Assembly: GCA_026005075.1 (NCBI GenBank)
Contig: BPKJ01000001.1
Location: forward strand, 62,001 to 126,000
Source: Lysobacteraceae bacterium
Lineage (GTDB): Bacteria; Pseudomonadota; Gammaproteobacteria; Xanthomonadales; Xanthomonadaceae
Direction: 5' to 3'
Length of the DNA: 64,000 nucleotides
Position 1 is the stretch's first letter, and each line of letters opens with the position of its first letter. Made by a program: the position numbers and the translations under genes. Positions 11,362 through 19,239 of the stretch are shown here, piece by piece. Under the pieces are notes generated by a model. It had not been told where the DNA came from and did not search any database. It saw only the letters and a list, made by a program, of their open reading frames with translations.

Positions 11362-12396
11362 TCAGCTCCATGAACAGACCACCTTGCCGCACTGGCCGCT
11401 CTCCATCAGCGCGAACCCGCGCTCGAAATCGTCGATGTGGATCTGGTGCGTGAGCACCTTGTGCAGCGGGAAGCCGGTCAGCAGCATCTGCGTCATCTTG
11501 TACCAGGTCTCGTACATCTTCCGGCCGTAGATGCCGTGGATCGTCAGGCCCTTGAAGATCACCTGGTCCCAGTCGATGCCGGCGCCCTTGGGCAGGATGC
11601 CGAGGAGGGCGATCTTGCCCCCGTGGTACATGCATCCGAGCATGTCGTTGAAGGCCGCGGGGTGGCCCGACATCTCGAGCCCGACGTCGAAACCCTGCAT
11701 GTGCAGGTCGGACATCACTTCCCGCAGCGACTGCTTGGCCACGTTCACCACCCGGGTGGCGCCCATGTCGGCGGCCAGCTTGAGCCGGTAGTCGTTGACG
11801 TCGGTGACCACCACGTTACGGGCCCCGACGTGCTTGCAGATGCCCGCCGCGATGATGCCGATCGGTCCCGCCCCGGTGATCAGCACGTCCTCGCCGATGA
11901 CGTCGAACTCGAGCGCGCAGTGCGCGGCGTTTCCGTAGGGATCGAAGAACGCGGCCAGCTCGGAGGGGATCTGGTCCGGGACCGGCCAGAGGTTGCTGGC
12001 CGGCATGGCGATGTATTCGGCGAAGGCGCCGTCGCGGTTGACGCCGATGCCCACGGTGTTGGGGCACAGGTGCTGCCTTCCCGCACGGCAGTTGCGGCAG
12101 TGGCCGCAGACGATGTGCCCCTCGGCCGAGACACGATCGCCCACGCGGTAACCGGTCACGCCGGGCCCGAGCTCGACGATGCGGCCAACGAACTCGTGGC
12201 CGATCACCAGCCCCGGGCGGATCGTCCGCTGGCTCCACTCGTCCCACTTGTAGATGTGCAGGTCGGTCCCGCAGATCGCGGTCTTCTCGAGGCGGATGAG
12301 CACCTCGTTCGGTCCCGGCTCCGGCACCGGCACCTGCTCCATCCAGATGCCCCGCCCCGGCTGTTTCTTGACCAGGGCCTTCATGGTCTGCGGCAT
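11362..12396 (-). CDS. tdh: L-threonine 3-dehydrogenase
   Basis: This zinc-dependent medium-chain dehydrogenase of about 344 residues oxidises threonine to 2-amino-3-oxobutyrate with NAD+. It shows the catalytic zinc motif [15 protein letters not shown] and GHEFVG, and the structural zinc cluster CGHCRNC with a fourth Cys in HLCPNT. The Rossmann motif is [11 protein letters not shown]. Most Tdh proteins begin MKAL, which here is at 12384. The ATG at 12396 (MPQTMKAL) is chosen as slightly longer; neither has a strong ribosome site. The partner kbl is absent. Confidence 0.95.
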   Translation of the reverse strand: MPQTMKALVKKQPGRGIWMEQVPVPEPGPNEVLIRLEKTAICGTDLHIYKWDEWSQRTIRPGLVIGHEFVGRIVELGPGVTGYRVGDRVSAEGHIVCGHCRNCRAGRQHLCPNTVGIGVNRDGAFAEYIAMPASNLWPVPDQIPSELAAFFDPYGNAAHCALEFDVIGEDVLITGAGPIGIIAAGICKHVGARNVVVTDVNDYRLKLAADMGATRVVNVAKQSLREVMSDLHMQGFDVGLEMSGHPAAFNDMLGCMYHGGKIALLGILPKGAGIDWDQVIFKGLTIHGIYGRKMYETWYKMTQMLLTGFPLHKVLTHQIHIDDFERGFALMESGQCGKVVCSWS

Positions 12397-12422
12397 GTCT
12401 CGTCGCTTGCGGTAAGGGGCCG

Positions 12423-14369
12423 CTAGTGTACGCCGCTCCCGGTCGCCGTGGCCGAGGACCACTCGCATTCCACCTCCGGAAGGATCATCTCGAGCCAGGC
12501 AAGATAGCGCTGCAGGTAGTTGATTCCGTTGACCTCGTCCAGCAGGAACGGATTCATCAGCGTATGCCGGAGAACGGTCAGGCGGGTGCTCTCCAGGTCC
12601 TCCGCATCCGCCGGCGGCTCCAGCCCGAGTCGCCGCAGCAGCGCGGCCATGGCCTCTTGCCCCATCGCCTCGCCGCGCAGGGTGGTGGTGCTGCCGAAGA
12701 AGCTCCGGTCCGCCTTCGGCGCAGCGGGATCGATGCTCAGGCGCCGCCGCAGCCGCTGCATGAAATCGTTGCACCGGCCGATGTCGGCGTTACCGGCGGG
12801 GTTGATCGCGATGCACAGCAGGTTGCAGTCGGGCCGGAATGGCACCACCACGGCGAAACGCTCGCGCAGCCGCGGGGCCCATTCGGTCAGCAGATCCTCG
12901 AAGGCTTCCGTGGCGCTCAGGGTGGCCGCCTGGATGCGGCCAAAATGCTTCGCGTCGAGCGGCAGCACACGGTGGGTGACACAGACCGCGGCGGCGATCG
13001 CCCCCGGGTTGGAGCCCTCGATCTCGTAGCGGCCAAGGTGCTGCAGCCGGGATCCGGGCAGCGCGGACGAATCCGCGAAGACGTAGTCGGCGAACTCGGC
13101 AAGAAGTTCCATCGGCCTGCGATCCCGGCACAGGAAGGCACCGGCGCCATAGGGCAGGTAGCCCAGCTTGTGCGGATCGATGGTCACCGAATCGCTGCGG
13201 GCCACGGCCGCCATGGCGGCGTGCACCTCGGGGCGTGGGAAGCGCTCGAACTCGCGCCCGACCGCATCGGCGGCGCGCAAGGTGCCGTCCTCGTTGCGGA
13301 GGAGGCTGAGCAGATACCCGCCCCAGGCGGCGTCGACATGCACGGCGAATCCGAGCCCCCTCGCGGCCCAGCGATCCCGCGCCTCGCACAGCCCGTCGAT
13401 CGGGTCGATGGTGCCGAACTCGGTGCTGCCCAGGACCCCCACCGCCATCAGCACGGGCTGCCCACGGGCGGCACAGTCGGCAAGGCGACGTTCGAGATCG
13501 TCGAGGTCCAGCCGCATGTCGCGCTCGGCCACCTGAACCAGATGGGCGCGCCCGAGCCCGAGCAGCTTCATGCCCTTGCTCCAGGAGTAGTGCGCGGTCG
13601 CCGGCGCCAGCACGACCGGCGTCTGCAGCCTTGGATGGGCGGCGAGGAAGCCCGCCAGCCCGAGGTGTTCCACCCGCTCGGCATCGATCCGGCGGCGCCA
13701 GATCCTGCGCTCGCGCGGCGACTGGCCGGCAAGCCAGGCCTCGGCGGCGCAGAACAGCGCGATGGCCTGCTCCATGGGCAGCATGAAGGCTTCGGCATCC
13801 GAGCCCGGAAGCTCGACGCCGGGCAGGCCCGCAGCCCGCAAGGCCACCGGATAGCACTTGACCGACAGGGCAAGGCGCAGGGCCTGCAGGTTGGCCGAGG
13901 TGCCGCCCGAGGTCAGGTGCCCGAAGGCGCAGGGAACCTGGCGCGGATCGACCGCGTAGCCGACCATCGCCGCCAGCTGCATGCCGGCCTCACGCTCCAT
14001 GTCCAGGGTGACCGGGGCAGCCTCCTCGCTGACGTTGTTCGGGTTGTACGGCAGGGTGAGGATCTGCGCTGCAAGCCCCGGCAGCAGGAGGTCGCTGACC
14101 ATGTGCCCGAGGTAGCGCTGACTGTGGAACGGCACCGAACGCTTGAGGGCGGCGGAGAGTTGGTGCAGTTGCTGCCGCAGACGGGACTCGAAGGCCTGGT
14201 AGTCCGGCCGGTAGCGGGCCATGGTCGGGATGGCCGGCGGATCCTCCGGATGCAGGTTGCGCCGCCAGTAGACGTGATCGCGCAGGAACTCGACCAGCAG
14301 CTGCTCCAGCAGCCCGTCGTTCTCGCCGTACGGACCGAGGAAGTAGGGATAGAGGGCGGGATCGCTCAT
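12423..14369 (-). CDS. PLP-dependent group II decarboxylase
   Basis: This 648-residue protein of the aromatic-amino-acid/glutamate decarboxylase superfamily carries the PLP Lys in [19 protein letters not shown] and the substrate/PLP motif [15 protein letters not shown]. It removes CO2 from an amino acid, but which one cannot be told. It is longer than typical DOPA decarboxylases (about 480), with N- and C-terminal extensions. The ATG is 4 bases after the nnrS stop, so the two genes are almost certainly co-transcribed; tdh follows 26 bases later. Confidence 0.85.
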   Translation of the reverse strand: MSDPALYPYFLGPYGENDGLLEQLLVEFLRDHVYWRRNLHPEDPPAIPTMARYRPDYQAFESRLRQQLHQLSAALKRSVPFHSQRYLGHMVSDLLLPGLAAQILTLPYNPNNVSEEAAPVTLDMEREAGMQLAAMVGYAVDPRQVPCAFGHLTSGGTSANLQALRLALSVKCYPVALRAAGLPGVELPGSDAEAFMLPMEQAIALFCAAEAWLAGQSPRERRIWRRRIDAERVEHLGLAGFLAAHPRLQTPVVLAPATAHYSWSKGMKLLGLGRAHLVQVAERDMRLDLDDLERRLADCAARGQPVLMAVGVLGSTEFGTIDPIDGLCEARDRWAARGLGFAVHVDAAWGGYLLSLLRNEDGTLRAADAVGREFERFPRPEVHAAMAAVARSDSVTIDPHKLGYLPYGAGAFLCRDRRPMELLAEFADYVFADSSALPGSRLQHLGRYEIEGSNPGAIAAAVCVTHRVLPLDAKHFGRIQAATLSATEAFEDLLTEWAPRLRERFAVVVPFRPDCNLLCIAINPAGNADIGRCNDFMQRLRRRLSIDPAAPKADRSFFGSTTTLRGEAMGQEAMAALLRRLGLEPPADAEDLESTRLTVLRHTLMNPFLLDEVNGINYLQRYLAWLEMILPEVECEWSSATATGSGVH

Positions 14370-14373
14370 GGCC

Positions 14374-15585
14374 TCAACCCGGCTTGCCGTCGATCCGTGG
14401 CGCGAGCCAGTAACCAAGGTGCTGGACCAGCCAGGGCGTCAGCACCAGCACCCACAGCGCGGCGCCCAGACCGTGCATCAGCCAGACGTCGCCCGCCCAT
14501 TCGGCGGCGATCCTCCAAACCGCCACCACCTGGATCGCCCAGAACGCGGCGATGTCCACCGCGTTCATGGTGATGGGACGGCCGGAATGGCCGCGGCTGA
14601 CCCGGCTGACCATGGCCACCAGCAGCGACCCGAACATGCCTACCGTCCACGCATGAAGCGCGGCATTGAAAGGGACCGCGGCACCTGTCCACCACGGCAG
14701 CACGGCATGCAGGGCCAGCAGCCATGCCCCGGCCGGCATCCACAGCATGCCCAGAAACAGGGCCCGCAGCACGAACGGACTGCCCGCCGCGGGCCAGGTA
14801 CGCCAGCACCAGAGCAGTCCGAGAAAGAACAGGGGAATGCCGGCCCAGCCCGCGCCACCGGCGACCCCGAGCAGCTCCAGCGCGGCCCCCGACCAGCTGG
14901 CGAGCAGGACCGAGTACGCCCACCACGCAGGACGCCACGGCCGGTAGGCCGGATCCACGCACTGCGCAAAGAACGGGAACATGCGGTGGGCCACGGCGAG
15001 AAACACCGGCAGCAGAAGACCGAGAACCCCGACTCGCCGCGCCGCCAGCAGCAGGCCCGGTTCGCCGGTCCACAAATGGGCCACGAACAGCAGCCAGCCG
15101 AGCACGCCCGCCCCCACCGCCAGCGCGATCACCCGCGCATGCAGGCAGCCTGTCCGGTCCTGAAGGAGCCGATGCAGAAGCAGCACCGCGCCGTTGACCC
15201 AGCCCGCCAGCCCGACGATCGCGGCCACCGTCAGCGCCGAGCGGCCAAGCCATGCCGAGGCCAGCAACAGCACCTGCGCGGCCAGCAGGCAGCCGGCGGA
15301 TGGCACGTAGTGCCAGCGCTCGAACGGCGCCACCGGCATCCAGCGTGGAAACACGGTGAACAGGAAGCCGAAGATGAACGGGCCCAGCACCAGGTAGGGC
15401 ATCACCAGCGCATGCAGGCTGCCGCCGGGAAAGTCCCCGAGCGGCACGGCACCGATGCCAAGACGCAGGTGGGCGATCCAGCCCGTCCACCAGGCCATGG
15501 CCAGGAGCAGGTTGAGCGCACCGATGCTGAACAGCAGGCGATGCGGTGCCACGGTGACGATCAGACGCGACGCGGTTGCGGACAT
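14374..15585 (-). CDS. nnrS: NnrS family haem/copper membrane protein
   Basis: About 403 residues with roughly twelve hydrophobic segments and conserved histidines (VAPHRLLFSIGA, SLHALVMPYLVLGPFIFGF, AWTVGMFGSL). NnrS is an integral membrane protein linked to nitric oxide stress and denitrification, often under FNR/NNR control. The chosen ATG at 15585 follows AGGGGATGG; the frame is open upstream. It is divergent from the porin gene, with an FNR-like box between them. Confidence 0.9.
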   Translation of the reverse strand: MSATASRLIVTVAPHRLLFSIGALNLLLAMAWWTGWIAHLRLGIGAVPLGDFPGGSLHALVMPYLVLGPFIFGFLFTVFPRWMPVAPFERWHYVPSAGCLLAAQVLLLASAWLGRSALTVAAIVGLAGWVNGAVLLLHRLLQDRTGCLHARVIALAVGAGVLGWLLFVAHLWTGEPGLLLAARRVGVLGLLLPVFLAVAHRMFPFFAQCVDPAYRPWRPAWWAYSVLLASWSGAALELLGVAGGAGWAGIPLFFLGLLWCWRTWPAAGSPFVLRALFLGMLWMPAGAWLLALHAVLPWWTGAAVPFNAALHAWTVGMFGSLLVAMVSRVSRGHSGRPITMNAVDIAAFWAIQVVAVWRIAAEWAGDVWLMHGLGAALWVLVLTPWLVQHLGYWLAPRIDGKPG

Positions 15586-15641
15586 GTGGAACCATCCCCT
15601 GGCGGAGGTGCCCAGCTTGCGCGCTGCGCGCGTCAGCGGCA

Positions 15642-15655
15642 TTGATCCAGATCAG
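15642..15655. promoter_or_regulatory. FNR/DNR-like box between nnrS and porin
   Basis: TTGATCCAGATCAG matches TTGAT-N4-ATCAA at nine of ten consensus positions. It is 57 bases before the nnrS ATG and 60 bases before the preferred porin start, so it could drive either or both. Confidence 0.65.
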
Positions 15656-15714
15656 AGCCCGCGCAACCCGGAAGGGCCATGCTGAATGCCGTTTTCCCAG
15701 CCGGAGTGCTTGCC

Positions 15715-16899
15715 ATGTCCTGCCTGACGCGAACCTCGCTGTCCTGCCTTGCCCTTGCCCTTACCCTGCCGCTTGCCTCCCAGGCCCAGGAACCGGTCAC
15801 GCCGAGCCTGCAGCTGCGCCTGCGCCACGAGCAGGTCGACGACGACGCCTTCGCGCGCAGGGCCGAAGCCACGACCTTGCGCGCACGGCTCGGATTTCTG
15901 TTCACGTTCTCAGAGGCCTGGGACGCCTTCGCCGAGGTCGAGCACACCGGCCATCTGCTGGGCAAGCGCTTCAACAGCACCGCGAACGGCCAGACCGGCT
16001 ACCCGGTGGTGGCCGATCCGGACAACACCGAGCTCAACCAGGGCTGGCTTCGGTTCAAGGGTGAGGGGTGGAGCGCCACCGCGGGCCGGCAGCGCCTCAA
16101 CTTCGGCAACCAGCGCCACGTCGGCGCGGTCGGCTGGCGCCAGAACGAGCAGACCTTCGATGCCCTGGGCCTGCAGTTCGCCCCGGCCGCCTGGCAGATC
16201 CGCTACGCCTACCTCGACCGCGTCCAGCGCATCTTCGGCGAGGACCATCCCAATCCCGTCTTCCGCCGCTGGAACCTCGACAGCCATGTGCTCGAAGCAG
16301 GCACCGGACTTGCCGGCGGCCGGCTGACCCTGTTCGGACTGTGGCACGAGAACCGGACCCTGCCCGCCACCTCGCAGCGCACGGTCGGCGTGCGCTACGA
16401 GGCGAGCCGCGAATGGAGCGCAGGGACGCGCCTGAACTACGCCCTCGAGCTGGCGCAGCAACGCCCGTGGGCGGATGCCCCCGGTGACGGCCATGCCAAC
16501 TACGTGCGGGCCGAGGCCGGCGTCGGCGTCGAGGCAGGGCAGTTCAGCCTCGGCTTCGAGAAACTGGGAGGAGACGGTCACTACGCCTTCCAGACCCCGC
16601 TCGCGACCCTGCACGCCTTCAACGGCTGGGCCGACCGCTTCCTGACCACCCCTGCGGACGGACTCGTCGACGTCTGGGTGGGCTGGAAGCGTGGCTTCGG
16701 CCCTCTGAAGGCCTCCATCGACCTGCACCGCTTCGAAGCCGACACGGGCAGTGCGCATTACGGCGACGAGCTCGACGCCGCATTGAACTGGACGTTCGCG
16801 CCACGCTGGAACAGCCAGCTCAAGTACGCGCACTACGACGCCGACCGCTTTGGCACGGACGTCGACAAGCTCTGGCTGACGCTGGAGTATTCGCTGTAA
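15715..16899 (+). CDS. Alginate-export-like outer-membrane porin
   Basis: A 394-residue beta-barrel protein with a clear Sec signal (SLSCLALALTLPLASQAQ). Alternating amphipathic strands run to a C-terminal aromatic-hydrophobic end (TLEYSL). It resembles the alginate export porin family, but substrate is unknown. An alternative start lies at 15679; 15715 is preferred because GGAG precedes it and the signal peptide is then of normal length. Its position opposite nnrS suggests anaerobic expression. Confidence 0.82.
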   Translation: MSCLTRTSLSCLALALTLPLASQAQEPVTPSLQLRLRHEQVDDDAFARRAEATTLRARLGFLFTFSEAWDAFAEVEHTGHLLGKRFNSTANGQTGYPVVADPDNTELNQGWLRFKGEGWSATAGRQRLNFGNQRHVGAVGWRQNEQTFDALGLQFAPAAWQIRYAYLDRVQRIFGEDHPNPVFRRWNLDSHVLEAGTGLAGGRLTLFGLWHENRTLPATSQRTVGVRYEASREWSAGTRLNYALELAQQRPWADAPGDGHANYVRAEAGVGVEAGQFSLGFEKLGGDGHYAFQTPLATLHAFNGWADRFLTTPADGLVDVWVGWKRGFGPLKASIDLHRFEADTGSAHYGDELDAALNWTFAPRWNSQLKYAHYDADRFGTDVDKLWLTLEYSL

Positions 16900-16908
16900 G
16901 GCGCCGGC

Positions 16909-16940
16909 GCTCTGACCCCGCCCACGGGCGGGGTCAGAGC
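16909..16940. terminator. Shared stem-loop between convergent porin and fnr
   Basis: A 14-bp perfect stem (GCTCTGACCCCGCC and complement) with a CACG loop lies between the two convergent genes. The fnr stop codon sits inside the stem. It has no long T-run, but its position suits a two-way terminator. Confidence 0.5.
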
Positions 16941-17710
16941 GAGCGCAGCACCGGCCTGGCCAGCGCCTCGAGGGCCTCGGGCTGGAGGATCTGCACCTCG
17001 CGCCTGTCCACCGTCAGCACGCCTTCATCGGCCATCCTGCGGAACACCCGACTCACGGTCTCCGGCGCCAGCCGGAGGTAGCTTGCGATGTCTCCGCGAG
17101 ACATCGTCAGCACGAAACGCGTTGCACTGAACCCGCGCGCCGCCAGCCGCCGCGAGAGCGAGACCAGGAAGGCCGCGAGCCGCTGGTCGGCGCTGAAGTC
17201 GCCCGCGAGCAGGCTGGCCTTGTTGATGTCCTGGCTGAGCAGCCGGAACAGATGGCGCTGCAGGCCGGGCATGCGCGTGGCCAGCGTCGCCAGCATCGGG
17301 AAGGAGAAACGGCAGACGGTCACCGTGTCGAGCGCCACGGCATTGCAGGGGTAGCGCTCGCCGTGGATGGCCGAGAGGCCGATCACCTCGCCGGGCAGGA
17401 AGAACCCCAGCACCTGCTCGTTGCCCTCGTCGTCCACCACGTAGGTCTTGACCGTGCCCGCACGCACCGCGGCGATCGCCTGGAAGGGGTCGCCCTCGCG
17501 GAACAGGTGCGTGCCCGCGGGCATCGGCCCCTCGTGTTCGACGAGGCAATGCAGGGAACGCAATGCCGCCTTGTCATAGCCCTCGGCCACGCAGGCGGCC
17601 GAGAACGCACAGGTACTGCAGAAGCGGAACTCGTCGCCATCATCGGCGATCGGCCCCGCCGCGGGGAGGACCATCCGGGCTTGCGACACGAAAACCGACC
17701 CTGGGCTCAC
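16934..17710 (-). CDS. fnr: FNR-type oxygen-sensing transcription regulator
   Basis: This 258-residue CRP/FNR regulator has an N-terminal C-X2-C-X5-C cluster (Cys 31, 34, 40) and a further Cys at about 133 (DTVTVCRF). The spacing matches the four 4Fe-4S ligands of E. coli FNR. The effector domain (GTHLFREGDPFQAIAAVRAG) is followed by a helix-turn-helix whose recognition helix reads ETVSR, the Glu-Ser-Arg pattern that contacts TTGAT half-sites. It should sense O2 and activate the adjacent denitrification genes. The start is uncertain: GTG 17710 is given, ATG 17674 is possible, and neither has a good ribosome site. Confidence 0.93.
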   Translation of the reverse strand: MSPGSVFVSQARMVLPAAGPIADDGDEFRFCSTCAFSAACVAEGYDKAALRSLHCLVEHEGPMPAGTHLFREGDPFQAIAAVRAGTVKTYVVDDEGNEQVLGFFLPGEVIGLSAIHGERYPCNAVALDTVTVCRFSFPMLATLATRMPGLQRHLFRLLSQDINKASLLAGDFSADQRLAAFLVSLSRRLAARGFSATRFVLTMSRGDIASYLRLAPETVSRVFRRMADEGVLTVDRREVQILQPEALEALARPVLRSL

Positions 17711-17938
17711 GGTGGGCGCCCATGATACAGGCCGCCGCGGGCGGGCACGAGGAGCCGGTCTGCCGGGGACGAGGGCCCGAACGCCCCCGGCCGTCTACGG
17801 TCACCGGGGCCGTTCCCGGGAAAACCGCTGCTGAAGGCCCGCCCCATCGAACGCAAAGGTTAAGGTCCGGTTACGGACGGCGGCGAATACTGGGCCCGCC
17901 CCGCAAGGAGGCGATCCCCCAACCACGAGGAAACCATC

Positions 17939-18490
17939 ATGATGAACCGCCCCCTGATCGCGCTCGCCCTGCTCGCCCTGCTGCCACTGGCGGCCAAGGC
18001 CGATGACCGGCTGAGCTACACCTACGTCGAGGCCGGCTACGTCAACGCCGATGGCGATGCCGACGGCTTTGGCCTGCGCGGCTCGGTCTCGTTCGGCGCC
18101 TCGGGCATGTATGGCTTCGCCGGCTACAGCGAGGTCGAGATCGATAACACCAACATCGACGTCGGCCTGACCAGGCTGGGCATCGGCTATGCCCATGGTC
18201 TGTCGGACAGCCTCGACCTGATCTCGGAGCTGGCCTACCTGAACGCCGATGCCGACGGAGCCTCCAGCATCGACGGCTACGGCATCTCGGTCGGTCTGCG
18301 CGGCTCGCTCGGGGAGAACTTCGAGGGCCTGGTCAAGGCCAACTACACCGACGGTGACGGCCTGGACGGCGACTTCACCGGCACCATCGGCGGCCAGTAC
18401 AAGTTCAACCGCACCTGGGGCCTCGTCGGCGAGGTCGAGTTCGGCAACGGCGACCAGACCTACCTGCTGGGCGTCCGCGCCAGCTTCTGA
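17939..18490 (+). CDS. Small outer-membrane beta-barrel protein
   Basis: A 183-residue protein with signal peptide MNRPLIALALLALLPLAAKA and a likely 8-stranded barrel. Strands alternate (YTYVEAGYVNADGDADGFGL, YGFAGYSEVEID) and the protein ends in Phe (GVRASF), the usual outer-membrane assembly signal. Asp/Gly-rich turns are frequent. Function is unknown. It is preceded by GAGGAAACC, followed by a strong terminator, and divergent from fnr. I saw no convincing FNR box in the 228-base gap before it. Confidence 0.8.
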   Translation: MMNRPLIALALLALLPLAAKADDRLSYTYVEAGYVNADGDADGFGLRGSVSFGASGMYGFAGYSEVEIDNTNIDVGLTRLGIGYAHGLSDSLDLISELAYLNADADGASSIDGYGISVGLRGSLGENFEGLVKANYTDGDGLDGDFTGTIGGQYKFNRTWGLVGEVEFGNGDQTYLLGVRASF

Positions 18491-18510
18491 TCCTGCCCGA
18501 TCCCGCAGCG

Positions 18511-18536
18511 GAAAGCCCGGCTTCGGCCGGGCTTTC
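18511..18536 (+). terminator. Rho-independent terminator of the outer-membrane protein gene
   Basis: GAAAGCCCGG and its complement with a short TTCG-type loop, followed by CTTTCC, 20 bases after the stop. Confidence 0.8.
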
Positions 18537-18565
18537 CTTTCCTGGCAGACCACGGGGCAAGCGCT

Positions 18566-18967
18566 TCACGGCATCGCCGCCAGCCAGGCCAGGGGGTGGT
18601 GGGCGCGCGCCACGCCAAAGATCCAGACCGCGACCAGGATCGCCGCGACGAAACAGACCACCCGGACCGGCTGCCGGTGCGCCCTGCGCAGCGCGAGCGC
18701 GCCAAGGACGATGTAGACCACCAGCAACCCGAGCTTGACCGCGAGCCATGCCTGCGCGAAGGGGTTCAGATGCAGCATGGTCAGCAGCATGAGCGCGAAG
18801 GTCAGCAGCAGGGTATCGATGAGGTAGGAGGTCCCCCGCAGCAGCGGGTGATCCCCCCAGGGCCGCCGCAGAAGCACCGCCACCGTCCCGCGAAAGACGA
18901 ACAGGGAAACGCTCAGCACCGCGAAGAGCACGTGCAGGCTCTTGATCTGCGGGTAGTAGGCAAGCAT
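18566..18967 (-). CDS. SirB2 family membrane protein
   Basis: A 133-residue protein with four hydrophobic helices. It begins MLAYYPQIKSLHVLFAVLSV, with conserved His residues (SLHVLFA, TMLHLNPF) and the FRG motif seen in SirB2/invasion-up-regulator proteins. Biochemical function of the family is not settled; the conserved histidines may bind haem. Its ATG follows GGAGGATCC. It lies downstream of norZ, separated by the stem-loop element at 19080-19239. Confidence 0.82.
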   Translation of the reverse strand: MLAYYPQIKSLHVLFAVLSVSLFVFRGTVAVLLRRPWGDHPLLRGTSYLIDTLLLTFALMLLTMLHLNPFAQAWLAVKLGLLVVYIVLGALALRRAHRQPVRVVCFVAAILVAVWIFGVARAHHPLAWLAAMP

Positions 18968-19079
18968 CGGGATCCTCCTCCTGCAAGGTGCCGGATACCT
19001 TCATGCGCCCGGGTCGAGGCCGGACCGCGTCCGGGCACGACTTCCCTGTCATGCCCGGACCGGCTGCACTCCAACCGGC

Positions 19080-19239
19080 CTAGGGAACCTCTGATCAAAT
19101 CAGAGGTTCCTGCCGGCCATGGAGGGCCGGCCACGCATCAATCGCACAAGTGATTGATGCGTGTGAGCCGAGTCCGGGCCTATACCGGACTCGGCGTGGG
19201 CTGACAACGCCTGGATGGCGTTGTTCAGCCCTTCCCTAG
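19080..19239. mobile_element. 160-bp MITE-like element made of five consecutive hairpins
   Basis: Between sirB2 and norZ, CTAG copies (19080-19083, 19236-19239) flank inverted ends GGGAA/TTCCC. The ends extend imperfectly as GGGAAnnnCTGAnCA. Inside are five hairpins: 12-bp stem at 19084-19110, 7-bp at 19112-19131, 11-bp at 19133-19162, 11-bp at 19167-19195, and 14-bp with one bulge at 19198-19231. No reading frame is present. The right CTAG contains the norZ stop codon. A 4-base CTAG duplication fits IS5-type target choice, so I read this as a non-autonomous insertion; it may also terminate or stabilise norZ mRNA. Confidence 0.6.
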
